DNA of 64,000 nt from Vibrio maritimus (GTDB taxonomy: Bacteria > Pseudomonadota > Gammaproteobacteria > Enterobacterales > Vibrionaceae). The stretch covers positions 3,224,001-3,288,000 of the forward strand of contig NZ_CP090438.1 in the NCBI RefSeq assembly GCF_021441885.1, read 5' to 3'. Below the pieces are notes generated by a model, which did no database searches, was not told where the DNA came from, and was given only the letters and a program-made list of their open reading frames with translations. The translations under genes and the position numbers were made by a program. Position 1 is the first letter of the stretch. The number at the start of each line of letters is the position of its first letter. Positions 1 through 7,616 of the stretch are shown one piece after another.

Positions 1-1155
1 GATAAAGGTAATATATAGAGCACCCGCTAGGGTTAGTCTAGTCATTACTTTATCGATGTATTTCGCTGTCTGCTCACCTGGGCGGATGCCGGGTACGAAT
101 GCACCTGACTTCTTCAAGTTATCTGCTGTTTCACGCGGATTGAAAACAAGAGCCGTGTAGAAGAAACAGAAGAAAATAATCGCTGCTGCATAAAGCATTA
201 CATACAACGGTTGACCTGGGCTAAGAGCCAATGACACGTCAGTTAACCAACCGAACGCGCTGCTCTCACCATTCTGACCAAACCACTGAGCCAGTGTTCC
301 TGGGAACAGGATAATGCTTGAAGCAAAGATTGCTGGAATAACACCTGCCATGTTGATTTTCAACGGTAGGTGTGTGCTTTGTGCTGCGAAAACCTTACGG
401 CCTTGTTGGCGCTTAGCGTAGTTAACGACGATACGACGTTGACCACGTTCCATAAACACCACAAAGTAAATCACAGCGAAAGCAAGTACAGCAATCAACA
501 ACAGAAGAAGTACGTGCAGTTCACCTTGACGCGCTTGCTCGATTGTTTGACCGATTGCCGAAGGCAATCCAGCAACAATACCTGCAAAAATTAGAATGGA
601 AATACCATTACCAATTCCACGCTCTGTAATTTGTTCACCTAACCACATTAGGAACATGGTACCAGTTACTAAACTTACGGTTGCAATTAGCGTAAACATG
701 GTTTGGTCGATAACGACCAGATTATTGACCATATTTGGAAGGCCAGTTGCGATACCTATTGCCTGGAATGTTGCAAGTACAAGCGTACCATAACGCGTAT
801 ATTGGCTAATCTTACGACGCCCTGCCTCACCCTCTTTCTTGAGTTCGGCTAACGCTGGATGAACTACCGTTAGCAACTGGACAACAATCGACGCCGAAAT
901 ATACGGCATGATGCCCAGTGCTAAAATAGATGCACGCTCTAATGCACCACCGGAGAACATGTTAAACATTTCTACGATGGTACCTTTTTGCTGTTCGAAC
1001 AAATCGGCAAGTACAGCTGCGTCAATACCAGGGATCGGCACAAAAGAGCCGGCGCGGAACACTAAAAGTGCGCCTATCACGAATAAAAGTCTAGACTTAA
1101 GTTCGTTTAAGCCATTCTTTGCACTACTAAAATCTTGTCCTGGTTTCTTAGCCAT
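1..1155 (-). CDS. secY: Preprotein translocase subunit SecY (3' end cut by window edge)
   Basis: SecY is the channel subunit of the SecYEG inner-membrane translocon, through which SecA and ribosomes pass unfolded proteins. The frame opens at an ATG at 1153-1155 (MAKKPGQDFSSAKNGLNE) and runs open to base 1, giving about 385 of the usual 440-odd residues. Several hydrophobic segments and a plug-region sequence rich in Gly and Ile are visible, and the protein matches E. coli SecY closely from memory. It is the last gene seen in the spc operon, 20 bases after rplO, which is its conserved place. The C-terminal cytoplasmic tail lies outside the window. Confidence 0.97.
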   Translation of the reverse strand, partial: MAKKPGQDFSSAKNGLNELKSRLLFVIGALLVFRAGSFVPIPGIDAAVLADLFEQQKGTIVEMFNMFSGGALERASILALGIMPYISASIVVQLLTVVHPALAELKKEGEAGRRKISQYTRYGTLVLATFQAIGIATGLPNMVNNLVVIDQTMFTLIATVSLVTGTMFLMWLGEQITERGIGNGISILIFAGIVAGLPSAIGQTIEQARQGELHVLLLLLIAVLAFAVIYFVVFMERGQRRIVVNYAKRQQGRKVFAAQSTHLPLKINMAGVIPAIFASSIILFPGTLAQWFGQNGESSAFGWLTDVSLALSPGQPLYVMLYAAAIIFFCFFYTALVFNPRETADNLKKSGAFVPGIRPGEQTAKYIDKVMTRLTLAGALYITFI

Positions 1156-1175
1156 CTGTACCTCATCCCTCGAGA

Positions 1176-1610
1176 TTATTCCTCGATTTTACCGCCTGCA
1201 GCTTCGATTGCAGCTTTAGCGCCTTTAGTCACGCGTAGACCTTTAACAGTCACAGCTTTGTTGATTTCACCTGAAAGAACAACTTTAACAAATTCGATGT
1301 TCTTAGTGATAACGTTAGCTGCTTTAAGGCTGTTTAGGTCAACAACGTCACCAGTTACTTTCGCTAGCTCAGCTAGACGAACTTCAGCAGACACTAGGCT
1401 CTTACGAGAAGTGAAACCGAACTTAGGTAGACGCTGTTTCAAAGGCATTTGACCGCCTTCAAAACCTGGACGAACACTGCCGCCAGAACGTGATTTTTGA
1501 CCTTTGTGACCACGGCCACCAGTTTTACCTAGGCCAGAACCGATACCACGACCTACGCGCTTCTTAGAAGGCTTAGAACCCGCAGCCGGTGATAGAGTAT
1601 TCAAACGCAT
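1176..1610 (-). CDS. rplO: 50S ribosomal protein L15
   Basis: L15 is a late-assembling protein of the large subunit that contacts 23S rRNA. The 144-residue product has the family length, a very basic Gly/Arg/Lys-rich N-terminal extension (GSKPSKKRVGRGIGSGLGK, residues about 11-29) and a globular C-terminal half ending AAGGKIEE. It lies between rpmD and secY in the spc operon, with 5 bases separating it from rpmD, so it is surely cotranscribed. Confidence 0.98.
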   Translation of the reverse strand: MRLNTLSPAAGSKPSKKRVGRGIGSGLGKTGGRGHKGQKSRSGGSVRPGFEGGQMPLKQRLPKFGFTSRKSLVSAEVRLAELAKVTGDVVDLNSLKAANVITKNIEFVKVVLSGEINKAVTVKGLRVTKGAKAAIEAAGGKIEE

Positions 1611-1615
1611 TCTGA

Positions 1616-1792
1616 TTACTCCTCAACTTTAACCATGTAGTAAACCTTGTTGATCATACCGCGAACGCACGGAGTATCTTCAAGTTCTACTGTGTGGTTG
1701 ATTTTACGAAGGCCAAGACCTTTAAGACACGCTTTGTGCTTAGGTAGGCGACCAATTGAGCTCTTAGTTTGAGTTACTTTGATAGTTGCCAT
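1616..1792 (-). CDS. rpmD: 50S ribosomal protein L30
   Basis: L30 is a small non-essential protein of the large subunit. The product begins MATIKVTQTKSSIGRLPKHK and is 58 residues, one shorter than in E. coli. A longer frame from 1819 would add nine residues that overlap rpsE and have no counterpart in the family, so the ATG at 1790-1792 is chosen; a GGAG-like site lies just upstream. It sits between rpsE and rplO in the usual spc order. Confidence 0.96.
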   Translation of the reverse strand: MATIKVTQTKSSIGRLPKHKACLKGLGLRKINHTVELEDTPCVRGMINKVYYMVKVEE

Positions 1793-1799
1793 GGTGTTC

Positions 1800-2300
1800 T
1801 TACTCCGAAATAGATTCAACAGTTAGACCACGTTTAGCAGCAACCATTTCTGGTGACTTCATGCTACCTAGAGCGTCGATCGTTGCACGAACGATGTTGA
1901 TAGGGTTCGTAGAACCGTATGCTTTAGATAGTACGTTGTGTACACCTGCAACTTCTAGTACTGCACGCATCGCACCACCTGCGATAACACCCGTACCTTC
2001 TGCTGCTGGCTGCATGTAAACTTTAGAGCCAGAGTGGCGACCTTTCACCGGGTGGTGAAGAGTGCCTTCGTTAAGCGCGATCGTAGTCATGTTACGACGT
2101 GCTTTTTCCATTGCTTTTTGAATCGCAGCAGGTACTTCACGAGCTTTGCCGTAACCGAAACCTACACGACCGTTACCGTCACCAACTACTGTTAGTGCAG
2201 TGAAGCTCATGATTCGACCACCTTTAACCGTCTTAGAAACACGGTTAACGGCGATTAGCTTTTCTTGCAAATCACTAGCTTGTTGTTGTTCTTTAGCCAT
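1800..2300 (-). CDS. rpsE: 30S ribosomal protein S5
   Basis: S5 lies near the mRNA entry site of the small subunit and affects decoding accuracy and mRNA unwinding. At 166 residues it has the family length. The double-stranded-RNA-binding-like N-terminal domain (KTVKGGRIMSFTALTVVGDG) and the following Gly-rich loop (GRVGFGYGKAREVPAAIQKA) are clear, and the C-terminal domain includes VHNVLSKAYGSTNPINIVRA. It is 14 bases downstream of rplR and 7 bases before rpmD in the spc operon. Confidence 0.98.
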   Translation of the reverse strand: MAKEQQQASDLQEKLIAVNRVSKTVKGGRIMSFTALTVVGDGNGRVGFGYGKAREVPAAIQKAMEKARRNMTTIALNEGTLHHPVKGRHSGSKVYMQPAAEGTGVIAGGAMRAVLEVAGVHNVLSKAYGSTNPINIVRATIDALGSMKSPEMVAAKRGLTVESISE

Positions 2301-2314
2301 CTTCCAACCCTACC

Positions 2315-2668
2315 TTAGAATTTCAGACCAGCTTCGCGAGCAGATTCTGCTAGCGCCGCTACTCGACCGTGGTATTGGAAACCAGAACGATCGAATGCAA
2401 CAGCAGATACGCCTTTCTCAAGCGCGCGCTCAGCAATAGCTTTACCTACTGCTTTAGCTGCATCGATGTTACCAGTACTCTTAACTTCTTCACGAATTGC
2501 TTTTTCTACCGTAGAAGCGGCTGCGATTACTTCAGAGCCGTTCGCTGCGATTACTTGAGCGTAAACGTGACGAGGAGTACGGTGTACTACTAGGCGAGTT
2601 GCACCCAGTTCTGCAATCTTACGACGTGCACGTGTAGCACGACGGATGCGAGATGCTTTCTTATCCAT
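2315..2668 (-). CDS. rplR: 50S ribosomal protein L18
   Basis: L18 binds 5S rRNA and anchors it to the large subunit with L5 and L25. The 117-residue product has the basic N-terminus MDKKASRIRRATRARRK and ends with the conserved HGRVAALAESAREAGLKF. Length and both ends match E. coli. It follows rplF by 9 bases in the spc operon. Confidence 0.98.
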   Translation of the reverse strand: MDKKASRIRRATRARRKIAELGATRLVVHRTPRHVYAQVIAANGSEVIAAASTVEKAIREEVKSTGNIDAAKAVGKAIAERALEKGVSAVAFDRSGFQYHGRVAALAESAREAGLKF

Positions 2669-2677
2669 AGTGTTACC

Positions 2678-3211
2678 TTACTTCTTCTTAGCTTCTTTAG
2701 TACGCACATTTTCATCTGCGTAACGAACACCTTTACCTTTGTAAGGCTCAGGCTCACGGTAAGAACGAATGTCAGCTGCAACTTGACCAACTAGTTGCTT
2801 ATCACAACCAGTAATGATGATCTCAGTTTGGCTTGGACATTCAGCTTTAATACCCGCTGGCAGCTCGTGCTCAACTGGGTGAGAGAAGCCTAGTGTTAGA
2901 CCTACAGCGTTGCCTTTGATAGCAGCACGGTAACCAACACCTTTAAGAGTTAGCTTCTTAGTAAAGCCTTCAGTAACACCAACAACCATGTTGTTAACTA
3001 GTGCACGTGCAGTACCTGCCTGTGCCCATGCGTTAGCAACACCGTCGCGAGGACCGAAAGTAAGGTTGTTCTCTTCTTGCGCAATAACTACAGCGTTGTT
3101 TAGAACGCGAGTTAGTTCGCCTTTAGCGCCTTTAACAGTCACTTCTTGACCGTTAAGTTTCACCTCTACGCCAGCTGGAATAGCGACAGGTGCCTTAGCA
3201 ACACGAGACAT
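2678..3211 (-). CDS. rplF: 50S ribosomal protein L6
   Basis: L6 binds near the sarcin-ricin loop of 23S rRNA, close to the elongation-factor site. The 177-residue product has the two tandem alpha/beta domains of the family: the first begins MSRVAKAPVAIPAGVEV, the second is around GVGYRAAIKGNAVGLTLGFS. The C-terminal YKGKGVRYADE motif followed by a lysine-rich tail is diagnostic. It is 12 bases after rpsH and 9 bases before rplR. Confidence 0.98.
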   Translation of the reverse strand: MSRVAKAPVAIPAGVEVKLNGQEVTVKGAKGELTRVLNNAVVIAQEENNLTFGPRDGVANAWAQAGTARALVNNMVVGVTEGFTKKLTLKGVGYRAAIKGNAVGLTLGFSHPVEHELPAGIKAECPSQTEIIITGCDKQLVGQVAADIRSYREPEPYKGKGVRYADENVRTKEAKKK

Positions 3212-3223
3212 AATCTACTCCTA

Positions 3224-3616
3224 TTAAGCTACGTAACAGATGATTTCACCGCCAAGACCTGCTTTACGAGCAGCGCGGTCTGACATCAGACCCTTGGAAG
3301 TAGAAACAACAGCAATACCCAAACCGCCCATCACAGTTGGTAGCGAGTCTTTGTTTTTGTAGACACGCAGACCAGGACGTGAAACACGTTTGATTTGCTC
3401 AATTACAGGTTTCGCTTGGAAGTACTTAAGAGTAACTTCTAGCTCTGGTTTTGCTTCGCCTTCAACAGCGAAGTCAACGATGTAACCTTCAGCTTTCAGT
3501 AGTGCAGCAATTGCAACTTTAAGCTTTGAAGAAGGCATTTTAACAGCAACTTTGTTTGCTGCTTGACCGTTACGAATGCGGGTCAGCATATCCGAAATCG
3601 GATCTTGCATGCTCAT
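3224..3616 (-). CDS. rpsH: 30S ribosomal protein S8
   Basis: S8 is a primary 16S rRNA-binding protein. In E. coli it is also the translational repressor of the spc operon, binding mRNA near the start of rplE. The 130-residue product starts MSMQDPISDMLTRIRNGQ and ends GLGGEIICYVA, and has the STSKGLMSDRAARKAG RNA-binding loop. Conservation of length and order suggests the same feedback here; the target fold in the rplX-rplE region was not worked out. Confidence 0.98.
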   Translation of the reverse strand: MSMQDPISDMLTRIRNGQAANKVAVKMPSSKLKVAIAALLKAEGYIVDFAVEGEAKPELEVTLKYFQAKPVIEQIKRVSRPGLRVYKNKDSLPTVMGGLGIAVVSTSKGLMSDRAARKAGLGGEIICYVA

Positions 3617-3645
3617 ACGATTTACTCCAAATGATTAAGTGGCAA

Positions 3646-3951
3646 TTACCAGCTAGCCTTACGAAGTCCAGGAATCTCGCCTTTCATGCAAGCTTCACGA
3701 ACTTTGATACGGCTTAGACCGAACTTACGTAGGTAACCGTGTGGACGACCAGTTTGGTTACAACGGTTGCGCTGACGTGATGCACTTGAATCACGTGGAA
3801 GAGATTGCAGCTTAAGAACTGCATTCCAACGATCTTCTTCAGATGCGTTTACATCGCTGATGATAGCTTTTAGAGCTGAGCGCTTTTCAGCAAACTTAGC
3901 TACTAGCTTCGCGCGTTTTGCTTCGCGCGCTTTCATTGATTGTTTAGCCAT
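3646..3951 (-). CDS. rpsN: 30S ribosomal protein S14 (zinc-free type)
   Basis: S14 sits in the head of the small subunit. The 101-residue product begins MAKQSMKAREAKRAKL and ends EIPGLRKASW. Its length and the absence of paired CxxC motifs make it the long, zinc-independent form also found in E. coli, not the short zinc-ribbon form of about 61 residues. It lies between rplE and rpsH. Confidence 0.98.
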   Translation of the reverse strand: MAKQSMKAREAKRAKLVAKFAEKRSALKAIISDVNASEEDRWNAVLKLQSLPRDSSASRQRNRCNQTGRPHGYLRKFGLSRIKVREACMKGEIPGLRKASW

Positions 3952-3968
3952 AACAGTAACCCTTCACC

Positions 3969-4508
3969 TTACTTACGGAATGGGAAGTTAAAGGCAGCCA
4001 GCAGAGCTCGGCCTTCCTCATCGTTTGCAGCAGACGTCGTAATAGTGATGTCTAGGCCACGAACACGGTCTACTTTATCGTAGTCGATTTCCGGGAAGAT
4101 GATTTGCTCGCGAACGCCCATGCTGTAGTTACCGCGTCCGTCAAAAGACTTAGCGCTAACGCCACGGAAGTCACGTACACGTGGAAGTGCGATAGAGATT
4201 AAACGCTCTAAAAATTCCCACATACGTTCGCCACGCAAGGTTACTTTACAACCAATTGGGTAGCCTTCACGAATTTTGAAACCTGCAACAGATTTACGCG
4301 CTTTAGTGATAAGAGGCTTTTGACCAGAGATCGTTGCCATATCAGCTGCTGCGTTTTCTAGCAGTTTCTTATCGTTGATTGCTTCACCAACGCCCATGTT
4401 TAGGGTGATTTTCTCAATCCTAGGGACTTGCATGACGCTTGAGTAGTTGAATTGTTTGGTCAATTCAGCAACTACAGACGACTTGTAGTAATCATGCAGT
4501 TTCGCCAT
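3969..4508 (-). CDS. rplE: 50S ribosomal protein L5
   Basis: L5 binds 5S rRNA and forms an intersubunit bridge with S13. The 179-residue product carries the family motifs IEKITLNMGVGEA near residue 30, PLITKARKSVAGFKIREG near 60-80 and DITITTSAANDEEGRALL near the C-terminus, and ends FNFPFRK. In E. coli the start of this mRNA segment is the target of S8 repression. It is 24 bases after rplX. Confidence 0.98.
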   Translation of the reverse strand: MAKLHDYYKSSVVAELTKQFNYSSVMQVPRIEKITLNMGVGEAINDKKLLENAAADMATISGQKPLITKARKSVAGFKIREGYPIGCKVTLRGERMWEFLERLISIALPRVRDFRGVSAKSFDGRGNYSMGVREQIIFPEIDYDKVDRVRGLDITITTSAANDEEGRALLAAFNFPFRK

Positions 4509-4532
4509 AGTAGAACTCCAAATTACTTTCTA

Positions 4533-4850
4533 TTAGTTAGAAACAGTTTCGCCGTTAGACTTGAAGAAACGAACTTTCTTGCCATCTTCGATACGGAAAC
4601 CGATGCGGTCAGCTTTACCAGTAGCCGCGTTAAAGATTGCAACGTTAGAAGCGTCAATTGCTGCTTCTTGCTCAACGATGCCACCTTGTTGACCTAGAGC
4701 CGGTTGTGGCTTTTGGTGCTTCTTAACAAGGTTGATACCTTCAACGATAACTTTACCAGTTGCTAGAACCTTAGTTACTTTACCTTTCTTGCCTTTATCT
4801 TTACCAGCAAGAACGATTACTTCGTCATTACGACGGATTTTAGCTGCCAT
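4533..4850 (-). CDS. rplX: 50S ribosomal protein L24
   Basis: L24 starts large-subunit assembly by binding the 5' domain of 23S rRNA. The 105-residue product begins MAAKIRRNDEVIVLAGKDKG, a KOW motif, and ends with FFKSNGETVSN. Length and KOW domain agree with the E. coli protein. It follows rplN by 11 bases. Confidence 0.98.
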   Translation of the reverse strand: MAAKIRRNDEVIVLAGKDKGKKGKVTKVLATGKVIVEGINLVKKHQKPQPALGQQGGIVEQEAAIDASNVAIFNAATGKADRIGFRIEDGKKVRFFKSNGETVSN

Positions 4851-4861
4851 TTTATAGCTCC

Positions 4862-5233
4862 TTACAGTACTTCAGGTGCTAGTGAAACAATTTTCATGAA
4901 TTTCGCGTTACGAAGTTCACGAGTCACTGGACCAAAGATACGTGTGCCGACTGGTTGCTCAGTAGTGTCGTTCAACAATACACAAGCATTACGGTCGAAG
5001 CGAATGACAGAACCGTCTGGACGACGTACGCCTTTACGGGTGCGAACTACTACCGCCTTCAGAACATCACCTTTTTTAACTTTACCGCGAGGAATTGCTT
5101 CTTTCACAGTAACTTTGATGATGTCGCCGATGTGTGCGTAACGACGGTGTGAGCCACCCAGAACCTTAATACACATTACCTTGCGCGCGCCAGAGTTATC
5201 TGCTGCGTCAAGTGTACTTTGCATTTGGATCAT
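4862..5233 (-). CDS. rplN: 50S ribosomal protein L14
   Basis: L14 lies on the subunit interface and contacts helix 44 of 16S rRNA and L19. The 123-residue product keeps DNSGARKVMCIKVLGGSHRR (residues about 12-31), the RRPDGSVIRFDRNACVLLN segment and the C-terminus MKIVSLAPEVL. It is the first gene of the spc operon. A promoter, a leader hairpin and a GGAG ribosome-binding site lie just upstream, between it and the S10-operon terminator. Confidence 0.98.
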   Translation of the reverse strand: MIQMQSTLDAADNSGARKVMCIKVLGGSHRRYAHIGDIIKVTVKEAIPRGKVKKGDVLKAVVVRTRKGVRRPDGSVIRFDRNACVLLNDTTEQPVGTRIFGPVTRELRNAKFMKIVSLAPEVL

Positions 5234-5255
5234 TGTTAGTGCTCCGCTAAATATT

Positions 5256-5277
5256 AAAAACTAGACCCTCTCGGGTC
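5256..5277 (-). terminator. Terminator-like hairpin in the spc leader
   Basis: Read on the minus strand, GACCC-GAGA-GGGTC (5264-5277) forms a five-pair stem with a four-base loop and is followed by TAGTTTTT. It lies between the spc promoter and the rplN start, so a transcript would pass through it before translation starts. It may act as an attenuator or just as a 5' stem. E. coli has, from memory, a related stem in the same leader. Confidence 0.5.
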
Positions 5278-5302
5278 GGGCTGCCTCTTTAAAGGGACGC
5301 GA

Positions 5303-5335
5303 ATTGTACCACCCTTTTTTGTGATTGGGTAGACA
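5303..5335 (-). promoter_or_regulatory. spc operon promoter
   Basis: On the minus strand a TACAAT -10 element (5303-5308) is followed by a GC-containing discriminator (TCGCGTCCC). About 17 bases upstream lies the block TGTCTACCCA (5326-5335), which resembles the upstream half of the E. coli spc promoter. There is no good TTGACA, as in E. coli. It would start transcription about 60 bases before rplN. Confidence 0.65.
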
Positions 5336-5341
5336 AAAAAT

Positions 5342-5372
5342 AAGCGGCCCCAAAAATAATTTGGAGCCGCTT
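5342..5372 (-). terminator. Terminator of the S10 operon
   Basis: On the minus strand an imperfect stem AAGCGGCtCCAAA / TTTGGgGCCGCTT closes over a short AT loop and is followed by TATTTTTTG. It lies just after rpsQ and before the spc promoter, separating the S10 and spc transcription units. Confidence 0.85.
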
Positions 5373-5393
5373 GATTTCGCTGTAGAAAAACGA

Positions 5394-5648
5394 TTAAATT
5401 TTCGCTTTTTCTACGATGCTTACCAAAGTCCAAGACTTAGTCTTAGACAGTGGACGGCACTCACGAACTTCAACAGTGTCGCCAATGCCACACTCGTTGT
5501 TTTCGTCATGTGCGTGTAGTTTAGTCGTACGCTTTACGAATTTACCGTAAATTGGGTGTTTAACCATGCGTTCGATTGCAACAACAATAGACTTGTCGCC
5601 TTTGTTGCTAATTACACGACCTAGTTGAGTACGGATTTGTTCGCTCAT
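5394..5648 (-). CDS. rpsQ: 30S ribosomal protein S17
   Basis: S17 is a primary 16S rRNA-binding protein with an OB fold. The 84-residue product starts MSEQIRTQLGRVISNKGDKS and contains the family motif ERMVKHPIYGKFVKRTTK. It is the last gene of the S10 operon. Its start overlaps the rpmC stop by one base, consistent with coupled translation. Confidence 0.98.
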   Translation of the reverse strand: MSEQIRTQLGRVISNKGDKSIVVAIERMVKHPIYGKFVKRTTKLHAHDENNECGIGDTVEVRECRPLSKTKSWTLVSIVEKAKI

Positions 5649-5839
5649 TATGCGCCTGCCTTCTCAGTCAAAACAGTTTTCACACGTGCGATATCACGGC
5701 GTACAGCTTTTAGAGTATGAGTTTGCTGAAGCTGACCAGTAGCAGCTTGCATGCGCAAGTTGAACTGTTCACGTAGCAAATTCAAAAGCTCAGCGTTAAG
5801 CTCTTCAACGTTTTTTTCGCGTAGATCTTGTGCTTTCAT
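5648..5839 (-). CDS. rpmC: 50S ribosomal protein L29
   Basis: L29 is a two-helix protein at the exit of the peptide tunnel, next to the docking site for SRP and trigger factor. The ATG at 5837-5839 gives MKAQDLREKNVEELNAELLN, 63 residues as in E. coli. An upstream in-frame GTG would add one residue and is rejected. The start shares one base with the rplP stop (TGATG), which indicates translational coupling. Confidence 0.97.
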   Translation of the reverse strand: MKAQDLREKNVEELNAELLNLLREQFNLRMQAATGQLQQTHTLKAVRRDIARVKTVLTEKAGA

Positions 5840-6249
5840 CACATCACCTGCTTAGTTACAAATGTAGTTTTGAACGGCAGTTTGCGAGCCGCTAGGCGGA
5901 ACGCTTCACGTGCCAACTCTTCAGGTACACCGTCCATTTCGTACATAACCTTACCAGGTTGGATTTGGGCTACCCAGTACTCAACGTTACCTTTACCCTT
6001 ACCTTGACGAACTTCTAGTGGTTTTTCTGTGATAGGCTTGTCTGGGAATACACGAATCCAGATTTTACCTTGACGCTTAACGTGACGCGTCATTGCACGA
6101 CGAGCCGCTTCGATCTGACGAGCAGTAAGACGACCACGACCAACAGCCTTAAGACCGAATGTGCCGAAGCTTACGTCTGTACCTTTAGCTAGACCACGGT
6201 TGCGACCAGTCTGAACCTTACGGAACTTAGTACGTTTAGGTTGTAGCAT
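5839..6249 (-). CDS. rplP: 50S ribosomal protein L16
   Basis: L16 shapes the A-site tRNA-binding region of the large subunit. The 136-residue product starts MLQPKRTKFRKVQTGRNRGL and keeps KIWIRVFPDKPITEKPLEVR and the loop GKGKGNVEYWVAQIQPGKV. The arginine in GVPEELAREAFRLAARKLP is present. It lies between rpsC and rpmC. Confidence 0.98.
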   Translation of the reverse strand: MLQPKRTKFRKVQTGRNRGLAKGTDVSFGTFGLKAVGRGRLTARQIEAARRAMTRHVKRQGKIWIRVFPDKPITEKPLEVRQGKGKGNVEYWVAQIQPGKVMYEMDGVPEELAREAFRLAARKLPFKTTFVTKQVM

Positions 6250-6260
6250 CTGTCGACTCC

Positions 6261-6959
6261 TTACTTACGGCCTTTGCGCTGCTTCTTAGGCTTATCGCCT
6301 TTTGGCTCTACAGCGTTAGCTGCTGGCATACCGCCTAGAATCTCACCTTTGAAGATCCAAACTTTAATGCCGATCACACCGTATTGAGTGTGAGCCGAAG
6401 AAGTTGCGTAATCAATGTCAGCACGTAGAGTGTGTAGAGGCACACGGCCTTCACGGTACCACTCAGAACGTGCGATTTCAGCGCCGCCTAGACGACCACT
6501 TACTTCCACTTTGATACCTTTAGCGCCAAGACGCATAGCATTTTGTACCGCACGCTTCATAGCACGACGGAACATAACGCGACGCTCAAGTTGAGACGCG
6601 ATGCTATCAGCCACAAGTTGGCCGTCTAGCTCAGGCTTACGTACTTCAGCGATGTTAATTTGCGCTGGTACACCTGCGATTTTAGCTACAGCTGCGCGTA
6701 GCTTCTCAACGTCTTCACCTTTCTTACCGATAACAACGCCAGGACGAGCAGTGTGAATAGTCACACGGATGCTCTTAGCTGGACGCTCGATAACGATACG
6801 TGAAAGAGACGCTTTTGCTAGTTCCTTAGTAAGGAACTGACGTACCTTGAAGTCGCCGTCTAGGTTGTCAGCGAAATCTTTGGTGTTAGCAAACCATGTA
6901 GCATTCCAAGGCTTAACGATGCCAAGACGAATACCATTAGGATGTACTTTCTGACCCAT
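6261..6959 (-). CDS. rpsC: 30S ribosomal protein S3
   Basis: S3 forms part of the mRNA entry tunnel and, with S4 and S5, the ribosomal helicase. The 232-residue product has a type II KH domain with the GKKG loop (RPGVVIGKKGEDVEKLRA, about residues 72-89) and the C-terminal S3 domain (VSGRLGGAEIARSEWYREGR). The tail is basic, ending GDKPKKQRKGRK. It is 11 bases before rplP and 16 after rplV. Confidence 0.98.
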   Translation of the reverse strand: MGQKVHPNGIRLGIVKPWNATWFANTKDFADNLDGDFKVRQFLTKELAKASLSRIVIERPAKSIRVTIHTARPGVVIGKKGEDVEKLRAAVAKIAGVPAQINIAEVRKPELDGQLVADSIASQLERRVMFRRAMKRAVQNAMRLGAKGIKVEVSGRLGGAEIARSEWYREGRVPLHTLRADIDYATSSAHTQYGVIGIKVWIFKGEILGGMPAANAVEPKGDKPKKQRKGRK

Positions 6960-6975
6960 TGCTTATCTCCTAGTC

Positions 6976-7308
6976 TTAAGCGTCTGCAACAACAACAGTG
7001 ATGTGGCAAGAACGCTTCAAGATACGGTCGGCACGGCCTTTAGCACGAGGCATAATACGCTTCATGATAGGGCCTTCATCTACGAAGATTTTTGCGACTG
7101 AAAGATCGTCGATATCTGCACCTTCGTTGTGTTCCGCATTCGCGATTGCTGATTCAAGAACTTTCTTAACTAGTTCAGCAGCTTTTTTGTTGCTGAAAGT
7201 TAGTAGTTCAAGAGCTTGATCCACGCTTTTACCGCGGATTTGGTCTGCAACTAAGCGAGCTTTCTGTGGAGAAATACGAGCAAAGTTATGTTTAGCGATA
7301 GCTTCCAT
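6976..7308 (-). CDS. rplV: 50S ribosomal protein L22
   Basis: L22 lines the peptide exit tunnel, and its long hairpin loop is the site of macrolide-resistance changes. Two ATG codons stand in tandem. The second (7306-7308) lies six bases after an AAGGAG site and gives 110 residues starting MEAIAKHNFARISPQKARLV, as in E. coli, so it is chosen. The loop sequence MKRIMPRAKGRADRILKR is intact. Confidence 0.96.
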   Translation of the reverse strand: MEAIAKHNFARISPQKARLVADQIRGKSVDQALELLTFSNKKAAELVKKVLESAIANAEHNEGADIDDLSVAKIFVDEGPIMKRIMPRAKGRADRILKRSCHITVVVADA

Positions 7309-7318
7309 CATCTACTCC

Positions 7319-7597
7319 TTATTTCTTCTTAGCTTTCTTATCCGCAGCGTGGCCGCGGTAAGTGCGAGTTGGTGCAAATTCACCCAGTTTGTGACCGATC
7401 ATTTCTTCGGTAACGAAAACTGGTACGTGCTGACGACCATTATGGACAGCGATGGTCAAACCAATCATTGATGGGATGATCATTGAACGACGGGACCAAG
7501 TCTTAACAGGCTTTTTGTCTCCGCTTTCCACCGCTTTCTCTACCTTCTTCAGCAAGTGTAGGTCAATAAAAGGACCTTTCTTGAGAGAACGTGGCAT
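7319..7597 (-). CDS. rpsS: 30S ribosomal protein S19
   Basis: S19 lies in the head of the small subunit and pairs with S13. The 92-residue product begins MPRSLKKGPFIDLHLLKKVE and includes the conserved TWSRRSMIIPSMIGLTIAVH and the GHKLGEFAPTRTYRGH segment. Both ends and length match the family. It follows rplB by 19 bases. Confidence 0.98.
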   Translation of the reverse strand: MPRSLKKGPFIDLHLLKKVEKAVESGDKKPVKTWSRRSMIIPSMIGLTIAVHNGRQHVPVFVTEEMIGHKLGEFAPTRTYRGHAADKKAKKK

Positions 7598-7616
7598 GGC
7601 GATTCCTCTTTATAGA

